DNA from: HXMU1428-3 sp965215715 | Lineage (GTDB): Bacteria; Pseudomonadota; Alphaproteobacteria; Rhizobiales; HXMU1428-3 | DNA: 64,000 nucleotides | Direction: 5' to 3' | Assembly: GCA_965215715.1 (NCBI GenBank) | Contig: OZ244129.1 | Span: forward strand, 1,054,001-1,118,000 | In this document: piece by piece, positions 1 to 7,927 of the stretch | Numbering within the stretch: position 1 is the stretch's first letter | Layout of the letters: every line of letters begins with the position of its first letter | Notes under the pieces: model-generated | Database searches by the model: none | What the model was told of the DNA's origin: nothing | What the model saw: only the letters and a program-made list of their open reading frames with translations | Program-made: the position numbers and the translations under genes

Positions 1-133
1 GTTTAAGGTCAGCCCAATATTCATCATCCGTTTCGGCGCGCACAGAACCATGGTTCAAGATAACACCAAGACTGATGATGAGAGCAAAGAGAAATCTTTG
101 GGCAATCAACAGTGTCTGTTTCTTCGTGGTCAT
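1..133 (-). CDS. Secreted protein, N-terminus only (cut by window edge)
   Basis: The ATG reads from position 133 leftwards and the frame stays open to base 1, giving 44 residues. A GGGAG ribosome site lies just upstream of the ATG. Residues 1-34 look like a signal peptide (two Lys, a hydrophobic stretch, then VRA before the likely cleavage point). The mature start reads ETDDEYWADLK, which resembles the mature start of the SoxYZ-like carrier at 12902-13723 (SDSWAELK). This could therefore be a second SoxYZ-like carrier, but 12 mature residues cannot settle that. It is divergent from the thioredoxin-like gene at 471. Confidence 0.6.
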   Translation of the reverse strand, partial: MTTKKQTLLIAQRFLFALIISLGVILNHGSVRAETDDEYWADLK

Positions 134-419
134 TGCTTTTTCTCCCTTAATCGATAAGTAACTCAATGCCCATTGGCGCCAAAGACCTGGGTTGTTGAAT
201 GGTTATAAATTCGTTAACTTCTACATCGAGTGATATACTAATGACATGATGAGACCTTAAGTCAAGTTCAGGAGCTATAGGTCACTTATAAGTTTACTGT
301 TTCGGATGCAGGCGGTCTCATGTTTAAGGCTGGATGTGGTGGGAGGTTTTCTTGCCGGTGATGTTTTGATAGATGGTGACAGTGTCATATAAAAGAAGCA
401 ATTAACTTTCAAAATATGC

Positions 420-451
420 CCCTCAACGTTATGTTGTGAGGGTGTTTTTTT
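420..451 (+). terminator. Intrinsic terminator or attenuator upstream of the thioredoxin-like gene
   Basis: CCCTCA (420-425) pairs with TGAGGG (437-442) and a run of seven T follows (445-451). It ends only 20 nt before the ATG at 471, so it lies in that gene's leader or ends a short unseen transcript from the 134-419 gap. Apart from this hairpin I see no gene in the 134-470 gap; the reverse-strand open frame across it has no family features. Confidence 0.55.
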
Positions 452-470
452 ATCATAAGGATTATTTTTT

Positions 471-944
471 ATGGTTGGGCATTGTTGCAAGCAAATCTTT
501 AAGGTTGGTCTTTGTTTGTTGTTGTTATCGGTCTGGGGGGCTCCTTCAGCTCAGGCTTGGAATGGTAAGCGTATTACATGGCATAGCTATTCATCTGGCT
601 TGAAAAAGGCACAAAAAACAGGCAAGCCCATTTTGATGGTGTTTGAGGCCAAGTGGTGCAAAGTTTGTCGCCATTATAGAAAAGTTTTTTACAATTCTAA
701 GGTTGTGAAACTGGCCAAAAAAATGGTCATGATTAAAATCGACATCTCTAAAAACCGTAAATTGCAGGCAAAGTATTCGATCGATGGCGGTTACATTCCG
801 CGCACAATGGCTTTTTCTTCTCAAGGCTATCATTATGAGGGGCTCATAGGGAGCCATGATCAGTACAAATACTTCCTCAATCCGCGTCATGCTGGCGATC
901 TCATTCAAATGATGAAACGGGCAGTGGCTAGAAATCAATATTAA
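471..944 (+). CDS. Periplasmic thioredoxin-like protein (CKVC active site)
   Basis: 157 residues. Residues 1-29 form a signal peptide ending AQA, so the protein is exported. A thioredoxin-like fold follows, with W-C63-K-V-C66 as the redox motif after a GKPILMVFEAKW strand and a cis-Pro region near IPRT. This matches small SoxW/thioredoxin-7-type periplasmic thiol-disulfide proteins. The CKVC motif differs from the CGPC of cytosolic thioredoxin, and such variants usually reduce or isomerise specific partners. The partner is unknown. The divergent truncated gene at 1-133 may encode a cysteine-bearing SoxYZ-like carrier, which would be a plausible client. An AAGGA site precedes the ATG. Confidence 0.8.
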   Translation: MVGHCCKQIFKVGLCLLLLSVWGAPSAQAWNGKRITWHSYSSGLKKAQKTGKPILMVFEAKWCKVCRHYRKVFYNSKVVKLAKKMVMIKIDISKNRKLQAKYSIDGGYIPRTMAFSSQGYHYEGLIGSHDQYKYFLNPRHAGDLIQMMKRAVARNQY

Positions 945-957
945 TAGGGTGCCTGTT

Positions 958-1013
958 TTTAGAGCACGTCTTTTGTGTTCAGACCTTATCACTGTCTAGA
1001 GACGTGCTCTAAA
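958..1013. repeat. 14-bp inverted repeat between convergent genes
   Basis: TTTAGAGCACGTCT (958-971) is repeated exactly in inverted orientation at 1000-1013, with a 28-nt loop. It sits between the ends of the thioredoxin-like gene and the VOC gene, so a two-way terminator is one reading. There is no clear T-run. It could instead be a dispersed palindromic element. Confidence 0.6.
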
Positions 1014-1022
1014 TATTTTGAA

Positions 1023-1430
1023 TTATGAGTTCTCGCGGGCTTTGTTCAGATCTTCCATTGAAATGTGGTGTACATTTAACTTGTTTCCATCAAGGTCACG
1101 AAAGTAGCCCGCATAAAAGCCAGCCATCTCGTTTCTATATCCAACCGCCCCTTCATCTGTTGCCTCCAGTTCCAGAGCTTTCGCATGAATTTTATTGACC
1201 AGCTCTTTCGATGGAGCTGCCAGAGCAATCATAACGCCATTGCCCACTGTGGCTGGTTGTCCATCAAAGGGTTTTGTGATTGAAAACCCGGCCGCGCCAT
1301 CCGGCTTGCCCCAGGCAATAAATTGGTCTGATTCCATAAACCGTCCCATATCCATTAATTTAAACAGAACATCATAAAAAGCTGCCGCCTTGTCTATGTC
1401 ATTCGTTCCAATGGTGATATAACCAATCAT
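1023..1430 (-). CDS. VOC (glyoxalase/bleomycin-resistance) family protein
   Basis: 135 residues with the single-module VOC layout: MIGYITIGTNDIDKAAAFYDVLF at the N-terminus and a C-terminal strand FRDLDGNKLNVHH, where family members carry a metal-ligand Glu or similar. It is a small cytosolic protein. The substrate is not predictable; VOC proteins of this length include lyases, isomerases and drug-binding proteins. It is divergent from the WYL regulator at 1489, with a 58-bp spacer that contains a palindrome, so that regulator probably controls it. Confidence 0.8.
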   Translation of the reverse strand: MIGYITIGTNDIDKAAAFYDVLFKLMDMGRFMESDQFIAWGKPDGAAGFSITKPFDGQPATVGNGVMIALAAPSKELVNKIHAKALELEATDEGAVGYRNEMAGFYAGYFRDLDGNKLNVHHISMEDLNKARENS

Positions 1431-1478
1431 AAAATTTTCCTTTTGTAATGATTGAAAAAATTTTCTTACTAGATAAAG

Positions 1479-1495
1479 ATGACAAGTAATGTCAT
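1479..1495. promoter_or_regulatory. Palindromic operator candidate between VOC gene and WYL regulator
   Basis: ATGACA (1479-1484) and TGTCAT (1490-1495) are perfect inverted repeats around AGTAA. The site lies in the divergent spacer and overlaps the first possible start codon of the regulator (1489), which favours a start at 1501 or 1504. An autoregulatory operator shared by both genes is the inferred role. Confidence 0.45.
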
Positions 1496-2238
1496 GTTTG
1501 ATGATGGTTGAAAAAACAACACTTTCTCGGATTGAACGGCTGGATAAGCTTGCAGGCCTTTTGCGTTCGCACGATTTTCATCAGGCAACTGACTTGGCCG
1601 ACCAGCTTTGCGTTAGCAAACGAACTATTATGCGCGATTTGCAAGTGCTAAGGGCGCAAGGCTACCCTATTGAGACCAGCCAGGGTAAAGGGGGTGGCAT
1701 TCAATTGCACCGGCTTTGGGGCTTGGGGCGGCTTAATTTGAGCTATCAGGAAATCATAGATTTGTTGCTTAGTTTAGCTGTGATGGAGAAAATGCCTTCA
1801 AGTTTGTTTTTTAAAAACTTGGAGTCAATTCGCTATAAAATTGCTGCTTCTTTCCCGCAAAACCAGCGCGAGAAAATCAAAGATTTGCGAAAAAGAATTA
1901 TGGTTGGTGATTTAGCTTCAGCTGACATTCTAAGTCAGTCCCATCCTGTCAAACGGCATGCTGCTGGTGCTCTTTATGAGGCTTTTTTTACGCTGCATCA
2001 AGTCACCATTCATTATAAAGACGTGGTGGGCAATAAGACCCACCGCACAATAGAGCCACATTATTTATTTTTAAATTGGCCCGTTTGGTATGTTTTGGCC
2101 TGGGATCTCATGCGGGATGATATCCGTTGCTTTCGCCTTGATAGGATTAACAAGGCGAGCCTTTGCCAGCAGCCGTTTAAATTAAAACGAGACAAAGCCT
2201 TTATTGAAGAACTAAAGCATTGTGCGTCAGCTCTTTAA
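1489..2238 (+). CDS. HTH/WYL-domain transcriptional regulator (YafY/DeoR-like)
   Basis: 249 residues from the first ATG; ATGs at 1501 and 1504 are likelier starts because a palindrome covers 1479-1495. There is no strong ribosome site before any of them. The N-terminal winged helix-turn-helix (about residues 15-70) contains ATDLADQLCVSKRTIMRDL and a wing GKGGGIQL. A central linker leads to a WYL domain (about 160-235) with W-YVLAWDL and IRCFRLDRI. WYL regulators bind small ligands or nucleic acid through this domain. The partner is probably the divergent VOC gene. Confidence 0.85.
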   Translation: MSCLMMVEKTTLSRIERLDKLAGLLRSHDFHQATDLADQLCVSKRTIMRDLQVLRAQGYPIETSQGKGGGIQLHRLWGLGRLNLSYQEIIDLLLSLAVMEKMPSSLFFKNLESIRYKIAASFPQNQREKIKDLRKRIMVGDLASADILSQSHPVKRHAAGALYEAFFTLHQVTIHYKDVVGNKTHRTIEPHYLFLNWPVWYVLAWDLMRDDIRCFRLDRINKASLCQQPFKLKRDKAFIEELKHCASAL

Positions 2239-2271
2239 TGATCAGGCATTAACAGGGTCTTGTTTTATAAA

Positions 2272-3402
2272 TTAATTGAGCCCCAACTGATTGCGCGCTT
2301 CGGCCCGCAGCAAATCAATTGGCTTTAATTCTCCATCAGCCTCAAAATGCCAATAGGTCCAGCCATTACATGCCTCTAACCCTTGAACGTAAGCGCCCAT
2401 TTTGTGAATGGAGCCTTGCTGTTCTGCGCATTTGATTGTGCCGTCAGCTTTTACCTCGGCGCTGTTTTTTTGTCTGGGGCCATAAAGCTTGGTGCCTGCT
2501 TCTAATAGGCCCAATTCTAGTAAGGTGCCAAACGGCACGCGCGGGGCGGCGCGTTTGGGTTTGAGGGTGTTTAGGTCTTCAGGGGCTACTGGGCGAACTT
2601 TGGAAAGGCGGGTTTCAGCCGCTTCAATGTAGGATTTGTCTTGCTCAATGCCGATAAACTTGCGCCCCAACGCTTTGGCAATCGCGCCGGTTGTGCCGGT
2701 GCCGAAGAAGGGATCAAGAATAATATCACCTGGAAGGCTGGTGGCCATCAACACCCTGTAGAGCAAACTTTCAGGTTTTTGGGTTGGGTGGGCCTTTTTG
2801 CCATTGTTGTTTTTAAGCCGTTCATTGCCAGAGCAAATGGGTAACAACCAATCAGAGCGCATTTGCAGATCGTCATTAAATGCTTTTAGGCTGTCATAGT
2901 TAAAGGTTGGGCGTGATTTTTGAGATTTTGAGGCCCAGATCAATGTTTCATGGGCGTTGCAAAACCGTGTGCCTTTAAAGTTTGGCATTGGGTTGGTTTT
3001 GCGCCAGACAATGTCATTTAAAATCCAAAAGCCTAAATCTTGCAATTTGGCGCCAACGCGGAAAATGTTGTGATAAGAGCCGATCACCCATAAGGCTCCA
3101 TCGGGTTTTAACACGCGGCGGCACTCTTCAAGCCACAGGGAAGAGAATTCATCATAGGCGGCAAAGCTGTCAAATTGATCCCATTCATCTGTCACAGCGT
3201 CAACTTTGCTGTTATTGGGGCGGTGCAGCGCGCCTTCAAGTTGTAAATTGTAAGGTGGGTCAGCAAACACCAGGTCAATTGAATTGTCCGGTAATTTTTT
3301 AAGCTCTTCAATACAATTGCCAACCAAGATGCGATCCAGGGGCAAAGCTGTTTGTTTTGGGCAAGACGAGGCCTTTTGGCCTAAGCGGGTAGGTTTACTC
3401 AT
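2272..3402 (-). CDS. ccrM: CcrM-type DNA adenine-N6 methyltransferase (GANTC)
   Basis: 376 residues. DPPY (residues 48-51, catalytic motif IV) comes before the SAM-binding DPFFGTGTTG motif, the order of beta-class N6-adenine methyltransferases. The last ~85 residues (from VPFGTLLELG through YVQGLEACNGW to the C-terminus) match the extension typical of CcrM, which alphaproteobacteria use to methylate GANTC late in the cell cycle. It is a solitary enzyme here, with no restriction gene beside it. The ORF ends convergently with the WYL regulator. In Caulobacter ccrM is under CtrA control; I do not see a convincing TTAA-N7-TTAA box upstream. Confidence 0.95.
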   Translation of the reverse strand: MSKPTRLGQKASSCPKQTALPLDRILVGNCIEELKKLPDNSIDLVFADPPYNLQLEGALHRPNNSKVDAVTDEWDQFDSFAAYDEFSSLWLEECRRVLKPDGALWVIGSYHNIFRVGAKLQDLGFWILNDIVWRKTNPMPNFKGTRFCNAHETLIWASKSQKSRPTFNYDSLKAFNDDLQMRSDWLLPICSGNERLKNNNGKKAHPTQKPESLLYRVLMATSLPGDIILDPFFGTGTTGAIAKALGRKFIGIEQDKSYIEAAETRLSKVRPVAPEDLNTLKPKRAAPRVPFGTLLELGLLEAGTKLYGPRQKNSAEVKADGTIKCAEQQGSIHKMGAYVQGLEACNGWTYWHFEADGELKPIDLLRAEARNQLGLN

Positions 3403-3457
3403 ACAACAAAATCACTCTTACTCTTAACTCTACTACTCTTAAACACAACACTTCATT

Positions 3458-3505
3458 AGCGTTTCATTGATCCCAAAACCGTGGACCACTTTTGGGAGAA
3501 ACGCT
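3458..3505. repeat. Composite palindromic intergenic element (CCCAAAA/TTTTGGG type)
   Basis: AGCGTTTC (3458-3465) and TCCCAAAA (3471-3478) are mirrored by TTTTGGGA (3490-3497) and GAAACGCT (3498-3505), with a 5-nt bulge on the left arm and an 11-nt loop. Elements with a CCCAAAACCG...TTTTGGG core are familiar intergenic repeats in Rhizobiales genomes. It lies between ccrM and the superoxide dismutase gene. The rest of the 297-bp gap carries the two promoter regions. Confidence 0.65.
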
Positions 3506-3699
3506 CTCAGACAAGAATCTGATCAAAAACTATGACCAATTTAAGGGCAACATGCCCAATAGTATCTTCTCCCAGTCAGGCTTAATAATTCGTTAATGCA
3601 TGAAAAGCTTGCCAGAGCGGACCTGATTAATTAGCTTGTGGCTGAAACAGATGCGTATTCGCTATCGTTCAGGTTTAAAGATGTTTAAGGAGAAAAAAA

Positions 3700-4299
3700 G
3701 TGGCATTTGATTTACCAGACCTTCCCTATGCTTATGATGCGTTGGGCCCCTATATGTCGGCCGAGACACTTGAGTTCCACCATGACAAACACCATCAGGC
3801 TTATGTTACCAATGGCAACAAATTGCTTGAAGGTTCTGGGCTTGAAAATGCCTCACTTGAAGAGGTGGTCAAACAATCTTTTGGCAATAATGCTGGGTTG
3901 TTTAACAATGCGGGCCAACATTATAACCACATTCATTTTTGGAACTGGATGAAGCCAAATGGCGGCGGCGACAAGCTTCCAGGCAGCTTAGAGGCCAAAA
4001 TTAATGAAGACCTTGGTGGGTTTGCGGCCTTTAAGGATGCTTTTTGCCAAGCTGGTGCCACACAATTTGGCTCTGGCTGGTGCTGGTTGGTGCTCAAAGA
4101 TGGCAAGTTGGCCGTGACCAAAACACCAAATGGTGAAAACCCGTTGGTGAATGGCGAAGTGCCTTTGCTTGGCTGCGATGTTTGGGAACACAGCTATTAC
4201 ATTGATTATCGCAATGCCCGGCCAAAATATTTAGAGGCATTTGTTGATCATCTGATTAACTGGGAGTATGTGGAAAGCCTTTACCAGGCCGCCTCTTAA
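3700..4299 (+). CDS. sodB: Superoxide dismutase, Fe/Mn family
   Basis: 199 residues, the usual length. It converts superoxide to hydrogen peroxide and oxygen in the cytoplasm. The expected metal ligands are visible: His27 (in EFHHDKHH), His77 (YNHIHFW), Asp160 and His164 (DVWEHSYY). The start is GTG with a good AAGGAGA site ending 6 nt upstream. It stands alone, followed by a clear terminator. Metal preference cannot be fixed from sequence by eye; Fe-type or cambialistic is likely for an alphaproteobacterium. Confidence 0.95.
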   Translation: MAFDLPDLPYAYDALGPYMSAETLEFHHDKHHQAYVTNGNKLLEGSGLENASLEEVVKQSFGNNAGLFNNAGQHYNHIHFWNWMKPNGGGDKLPGSLEAKINEDLGGFAAFKDAFCQAGATQFGSGWCWLVLKDGKLAVTKTPNGENPLVNGEVPLLGCDVWEHSYYIDYRNARPKYLEAFVDHLINWEYVESLYQAAS

Positions 4300-4322
4300 G
4301 CCTTAAAAGACATTAAAATTTT

Positions 4323-4355
4323 AAAAAAGGGTCGTTTGAATAAACGGCCCTTTTT
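4323..4355 (+). terminator. Intrinsic terminator of sodB
   Basis: AAAAAGGGTCGTTT and AAACGGCCCTTTTT form a 14-bp stem with one G-T pair and a GAAT loop, followed by T-rich sequence. Confidence 0.85.
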
Positions 4356-4478
4356 CTTTGTCAAAATCAAGCTGCAGTGACTTTTCGCACATCACAGTTC
4401 TTTTTTCTCCAGCAAGCTAGGGCCCAAGTTGAAAACAGCTAACCCCAAGTTTGAAAGCCCCAAATAGGAGAAAGACCA

Positions 4479-5438
4479 ATGTTAATGAACTTTGATAAGG
4501 ACCAGTTTATTTTTAATCCTGATAAGGAGATAAAAGAAGAACTAACCCCCACTTTTCCGCAAAGCCCATTTGTGATTGAGCGGATCGATGGAACTGACCA
4601 ACCAGAGTCACTCTTTGGGAACGATGAAAATTCATTCATTTACGGCTATGATGGCAATGATACCATTTATGCCAGAGGGGGAACTGACACGGTTTATGCA
4701 GGTAAAGGCAATGATCGGGTTGAAGGAGGAGACGGAAATGACCTTCTTCGAGGTCAGGAAGGCAATGATACCCTTTTGGGAGACGAAGGCAATGACACGC
4801 TTTATGGCGATGATGATATAAATTCGTCCCAAGGTGGATCTGACACGCTTTATGGCGGCCAAGGAGATGACACCTTATATGGCGGCGGCAATAAAGACAT
4901 ACTGCTTGGAGAAGCTGGCAACGATACGTTGATTGGCGGTATGGATGATGATGTGCTCTCTGGCGGTGAGGGAGATGATCTGCTGATCGGTGATTCAGAG
5001 GAATGGGGCGGTGATGGCTCTGGCAATGATTTCTTATCTGGAGGGGATGGTGATGATGAGCTGAGAGGCAATGGCGGTGATGACTATCTGTCAGGTGGGA
5101 CAGGGCAAGACCGTCTGATTGGAGGGAGCGGTGATGATATCCTTTATGGAGAACATTTTATCGATCCTGAATTGCCCATTCCGGCTGATGAAGCTGATAC
5201 CTTTGTTTTTGAGGATCATTGGGGTGATGACAGCATTATGGACTTTGACAGCGGCTTAGATCGAATTGAGTTTGCCAATGTCAACGGGCTCAACGATATG
5301 TCTGACCTGAATATTTCAGTTCAAAATGGTGATACGCTCATATCTTTCACATCACCAGGCCCGGCATTTGGCACAATTAGCACCATAACACTGGTGGGAA
5401 TCACGCAGGTTAATGAAGCTGATTTTGATTTTCTCTAA
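4479..5438 (+). CDS. Short RTX-type calcium-binding protein
   Basis: 319 residues, very acidic. There is no N-terminal signal peptide. From about residue 55 to 225 it is made of GGxGxD nonapeptides (for example GGDGNDLLRG, GGQGDDTLYG, GGEGDDLLIG), which fold as a calcium-loaded beta-roll. A non-repeat C-terminal region of about 85 residues ends in hydrophobic DFDFL, as expected for a C-terminal type I secretion signal. RTX proteins leave the cell through an ABC/MFP/TolC channel; none is encoded in this window. No catalytic domain is visible, so an adhesin, matrix or surface-layer role is possible. A GGAGA site precedes ATG 4479, and it has its own terminator. Confidence 0.85.
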   Translation: MLMNFDKDQFIFNPDKEIKEELTPTFPQSPFVIERIDGTDQPESLFGNDENSFIYGYDGNDTIYARGGTDTVYAGKGNDRVEGGDGNDLLRGQEGNDTLLGDEGNDTLYGDDDINSSQGGSDTLYGGQGDDTLYGGGNKDILLGEAGNDTLIGGMDDDVLSGGEGDDLLIGDSEEWGGDGSGNDFLSGGDGDDELRGNGGDDYLSGGTGQDRLIGGSGDDILYGEHFIDPELPIPADEADTFVFEDHWGDDSIMDFDSGLDRIEFANVNGLNDMSDLNISVQNGDTLISFTSPGPAFGTISTITLVGITQVNEADFDFL

Positions 5439-5464
5439 ACAGAGCCAAATTGTAAGGCTATAAA

Positions 5465-5498
5465 ACAATGGCAGCCTCTCAAAAGGGGCTGCCATTGT
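5465..5498 (+). terminator. Intrinsic terminator after the RTX gene
   Basis: ACAATGGCAGCC (5465-5476) and GGCTGCCATTGT (5487-5498) are perfect 12-nt inverted repeats with a 10-nt loop. The symmetry means it could also end leftward transcription, but no leftward gene ends there. Confidence 0.75.
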
Positions 5499-5544
5499 TT
5501 GCATATTTAAGAAGGTTCATGCCTAAAATCTAAAGTTTATAACT

Positions 5545-7077
5545 TTAACGACGTCCCAATAAGATCTTGATAATAGAGGGCAATAAGCGCCCCATGCCTG
5601 TTCCCAATGAGCGCATGAGTGATTTGAAAAACGCTTCACTGGCTGTTTGGCGCCTTGAGGAGCGCCGTTTTGATTTTGATCTTGTTTTGGTGCGTCCACC
5701 AACGGGTGGTACACGAAATTCACCGTGGCGTACATATTCTGTGTCTCTGCGTCCGCTAACAGTGCCGCCGGTTTCAGCGCGGCGCTCTTCCATTTCCTTT
5801 TTGCGCTTCATTAAAATTTCATAAGCACTTTCGCGGTCAATCTCTTTGTCATAAGTGCCAGAAATAGGGCTTTCACTGATCACGCCTTTGCGCTCTTCAT
5901 CAGTTAGTGGGCCGAGCCGGGAAGAGGGGGGGCGAATAAGTGTGCGTTGCACAATTGAGGGGTGTCCCTTTTTCTCTAGGGTTGAAACCAAAGCCTCACC
6001 AACCCCTAATTCCATAATGACCCGCTCGGTATCAAGCTCTGGATTGGGGCGGAATGTGCTGGCGGCTGCCTTAACCGCTTTTTGTTCACGCGGGGTAAAG
6101 GCGCGCAAGGCATGTTGGACCCGGTTACCCAATTGACTAGAGACAGTGTCGGGTACATCCAATGGGTTTTGCGTGACGAAATAAACACCAACACCTTTGG
6201 ACCGAATGAGGCGTACCACTTGTTCTACCTTTTGCAAAAGTGCTTTTGGTGCTTCATCAAACAGGAGGTGTGCTTCGTCAAAAAAGAAAACAAGCTTAGG
6301 TTTCTGTGGATCACCGACCTCAGGTAATTCTTCAAAAAGTTCAGAGAGCATCCACAATAAAAATGTTGCGTAAAGGCGGGGGCTCTGCATGAGGGTTTCA
6401 GCGGCCAATATGTTGACCATGCCATGTCCGTCCCGGGTGGTACGCATGAAGTCACGAATATCAAGGGCTGGTTCGCCAAAGAAGTTTTCTGCGCCTTGTT
6501 CTTCTAAAACCAAAAGCCGTCTTTGAATGGCTCCAACGCTTGATTTTGAAACGGTGCCGTACTCGCCTGTCAGCTCACTGGCGCGCTCTGCGACATGGAC
6601 CATGAGCTTGCGCAAATCTTTCATGTCAAGAACTGGCATGTTCTCATCATCTGCTAAACGAAAGGCAATGTTTAGCACACCTTCTTGGGTTTCATTTAGA
6701 TCGAGTAAGCGAGAGAGTAAAATGGGGCCCATCTCAGTTACTGTGGTGCGGATGGGATGACCTTTTTTGCCGAATAAGTCCCAGAAAATACAGGGAAATT
6801 TCTTATATTCGTACTCATCAAACCCGATTGTTTTTGCCCGCTTTTCAAGGAAGTCTTTTTCAACACCGGCCGCTGCCAATCCAGAAAGGTCACCCTTCAC
6901 ATCAGCACAAAAAACGGGCACGCCTTGGGCCGAAAACCCTTCAGCTAAGATCTGCAAAGAAACCGTTTTACCTGTACCTGTTGCGCCTGCAATTAAGCCA
7001 TGGCGGTTGGCAAGTTTTAAAGCAAGATATTCTTGCTTGGTGCTCTTGCCCAGATAAACGGAATTTTCTTCTGTCAT
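5545..7077 (-). CDS. HerA-like ATPase, DUF853 (YjgR) family
   Basis: 510 residues. Walker A GATGTGKT lies at residues 31-38 and Walker B LVFFFDEAH in the middle, both in the arrangement of HerA/FtsK-type ring ATPases; the family name is DUF853 and its E. coli member is YjgR. Activity on DNA is inferred from the superfamily and the cellular role is not established. The C-terminal ~60 residues are rich in Arg/Lys/Ser and end in a helix. AAGGAG stands just upstream of the ATG. It is transcribed away from an 850-bp noncoding stretch. Confidence 0.85.
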   Translation of the reverse strand: MTEENSVYLGKSTKQEYLALKLANRHGLIAGATGTGKTVSLQILAEGFSAQGVPVFCADVKGDLSGLAAAGVEKDFLEKRAKTIGFDEYEYKKFPCIFWDLFGKKGHPIRTTVTEMGPILLSRLLDLNETQEGVLNIAFRLADDENMPVLDMKDLRKLMVHVAERASELTGEYGTVSKSSVGAIQRRLLVLEEQGAENFFGEPALDIRDFMRTTRDGHGMVNILAAETLMQSPRLYATFLLWMLSELFEELPEVGDPQKPKLVFFFDEAHLLFDEAPKALLQKVEQVVRLIRSKGVGVYFVTQNPLDVPDTVSSQLGNRVQHALRAFTPREQKAVKAAASTFRPNPELDTERVIMELGVGEALVSTLEKKGHPSIVQRTLIRPPSSRLGPLTDEERKGVISESPISGTYDKEIDRESAYEILMKRKKEMEERRAETGGTVSGRRDTEYVRHGEFRVPPVGGRTKTRSKSKRRSSRRQTASEAFFKSLMRSLGTGMGRLLPSIIKILLGRR

Positions 7078-7927
7078 TCTTTTGTCTCCTTAAAAACATT
7101 CGGTCTTTAAAGTTAGATTGGCTTACAAGTTTACATAGCAATCAGTCATCACCAAGACGGTCCGTAAGAGTGGACCAATTAACCCACAAATAAAAAGCTG
7201 AAAACAGTCATGACATGGCAAGAGATGATTTGCAAACACTTGATGGGGACCGCTGTGTAAACTGTTAAACCACAGTTACATGAAAATTTGATCACAAGGA
7301 ACTCACATTGGTGCTTGATTAAACCCCCATATGATGTGTATTAAAGACAGTGAGTGGTGTGCTCTGGTTGTCGAGCATGTGCAGATGGTCTTAACTGCAA
7401 GTTGTGAAGCGGACCATTTGGTGTTGGACCAAGTCGTCATTGAAAGACGGGACAAGACACACTGCAAGTGGTCATTGAGCTGATGGTTTTTGTAAGGTTA
7501 AAGTGGTCGTGTTTGTTTTAAACGTGATTGGGACTTGCAAGAGCTTTTAGGGCAAGATGGTTGCGAAGGTGATTTAAGCGGCCAAGAGAACGACCCATAA
7601 CCAAGTGGTCTGTTCTACAAAAAGAGGAGGACTTCACTTTGATTTTCAATCCTCTTTTATCAAACGGTCGGTGCACCATTTGAAACTGTTGAAGCGAGAG
7701 CATCAACAAAGGAGAGAAAACTTGGGTTGGAATTTTTAGCTTTTTTATAAAAAGCGGTAGAAGATCTGGCATATTAAGCATCCATGGCAAAGCCTGACTT
7801 TGCGTATAGCTAATTATAACGCTTAATCTTTTGCGTATAGATTCGAGCTCAACTTATTTGTGAAGCAGATCTTTGTTTTTTGAAATTTTCAAAGAACAAG
7901 ACAAGACATTAAGCAGGGGAAACCATA
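7078..7927. other. 850-bp intergenic stretch with clustered TGGTC/GACCA motifs
   Basis: No supported protein gene. Seven TGGTC or GACCA pentamers fall between 7171 and 7610, three of them as AAGTGGTC (7466, 7501, 7603), with none in the flanks. AAAAGAGGA (7620-7628) and TCCTCTTTT (7650-7658) form an inverted repeat that resembles a terminator. TTTGCGTATAG is repeated directly at 7799-7809 and 7830-7840, 31 bp apart, just before the DUF4332 gene. The region may hold regulator sites or a small RNA. Confidence 0.45.

Noticed and set aside
275..490. 71-codon reverse-strand ORF in the first gap
   Set aside because: No ribosome site, no family resemblance, and it overlaps the thioredoxin-like start and the terminator hairpin.
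7518..7790. 90-codon reverse-strand ORF in the 850-bp gap
   Set aside because: Low-complexity text, no ribosome site, and it overlaps the hairpin and the motif cluster; a chance frame is likelier.
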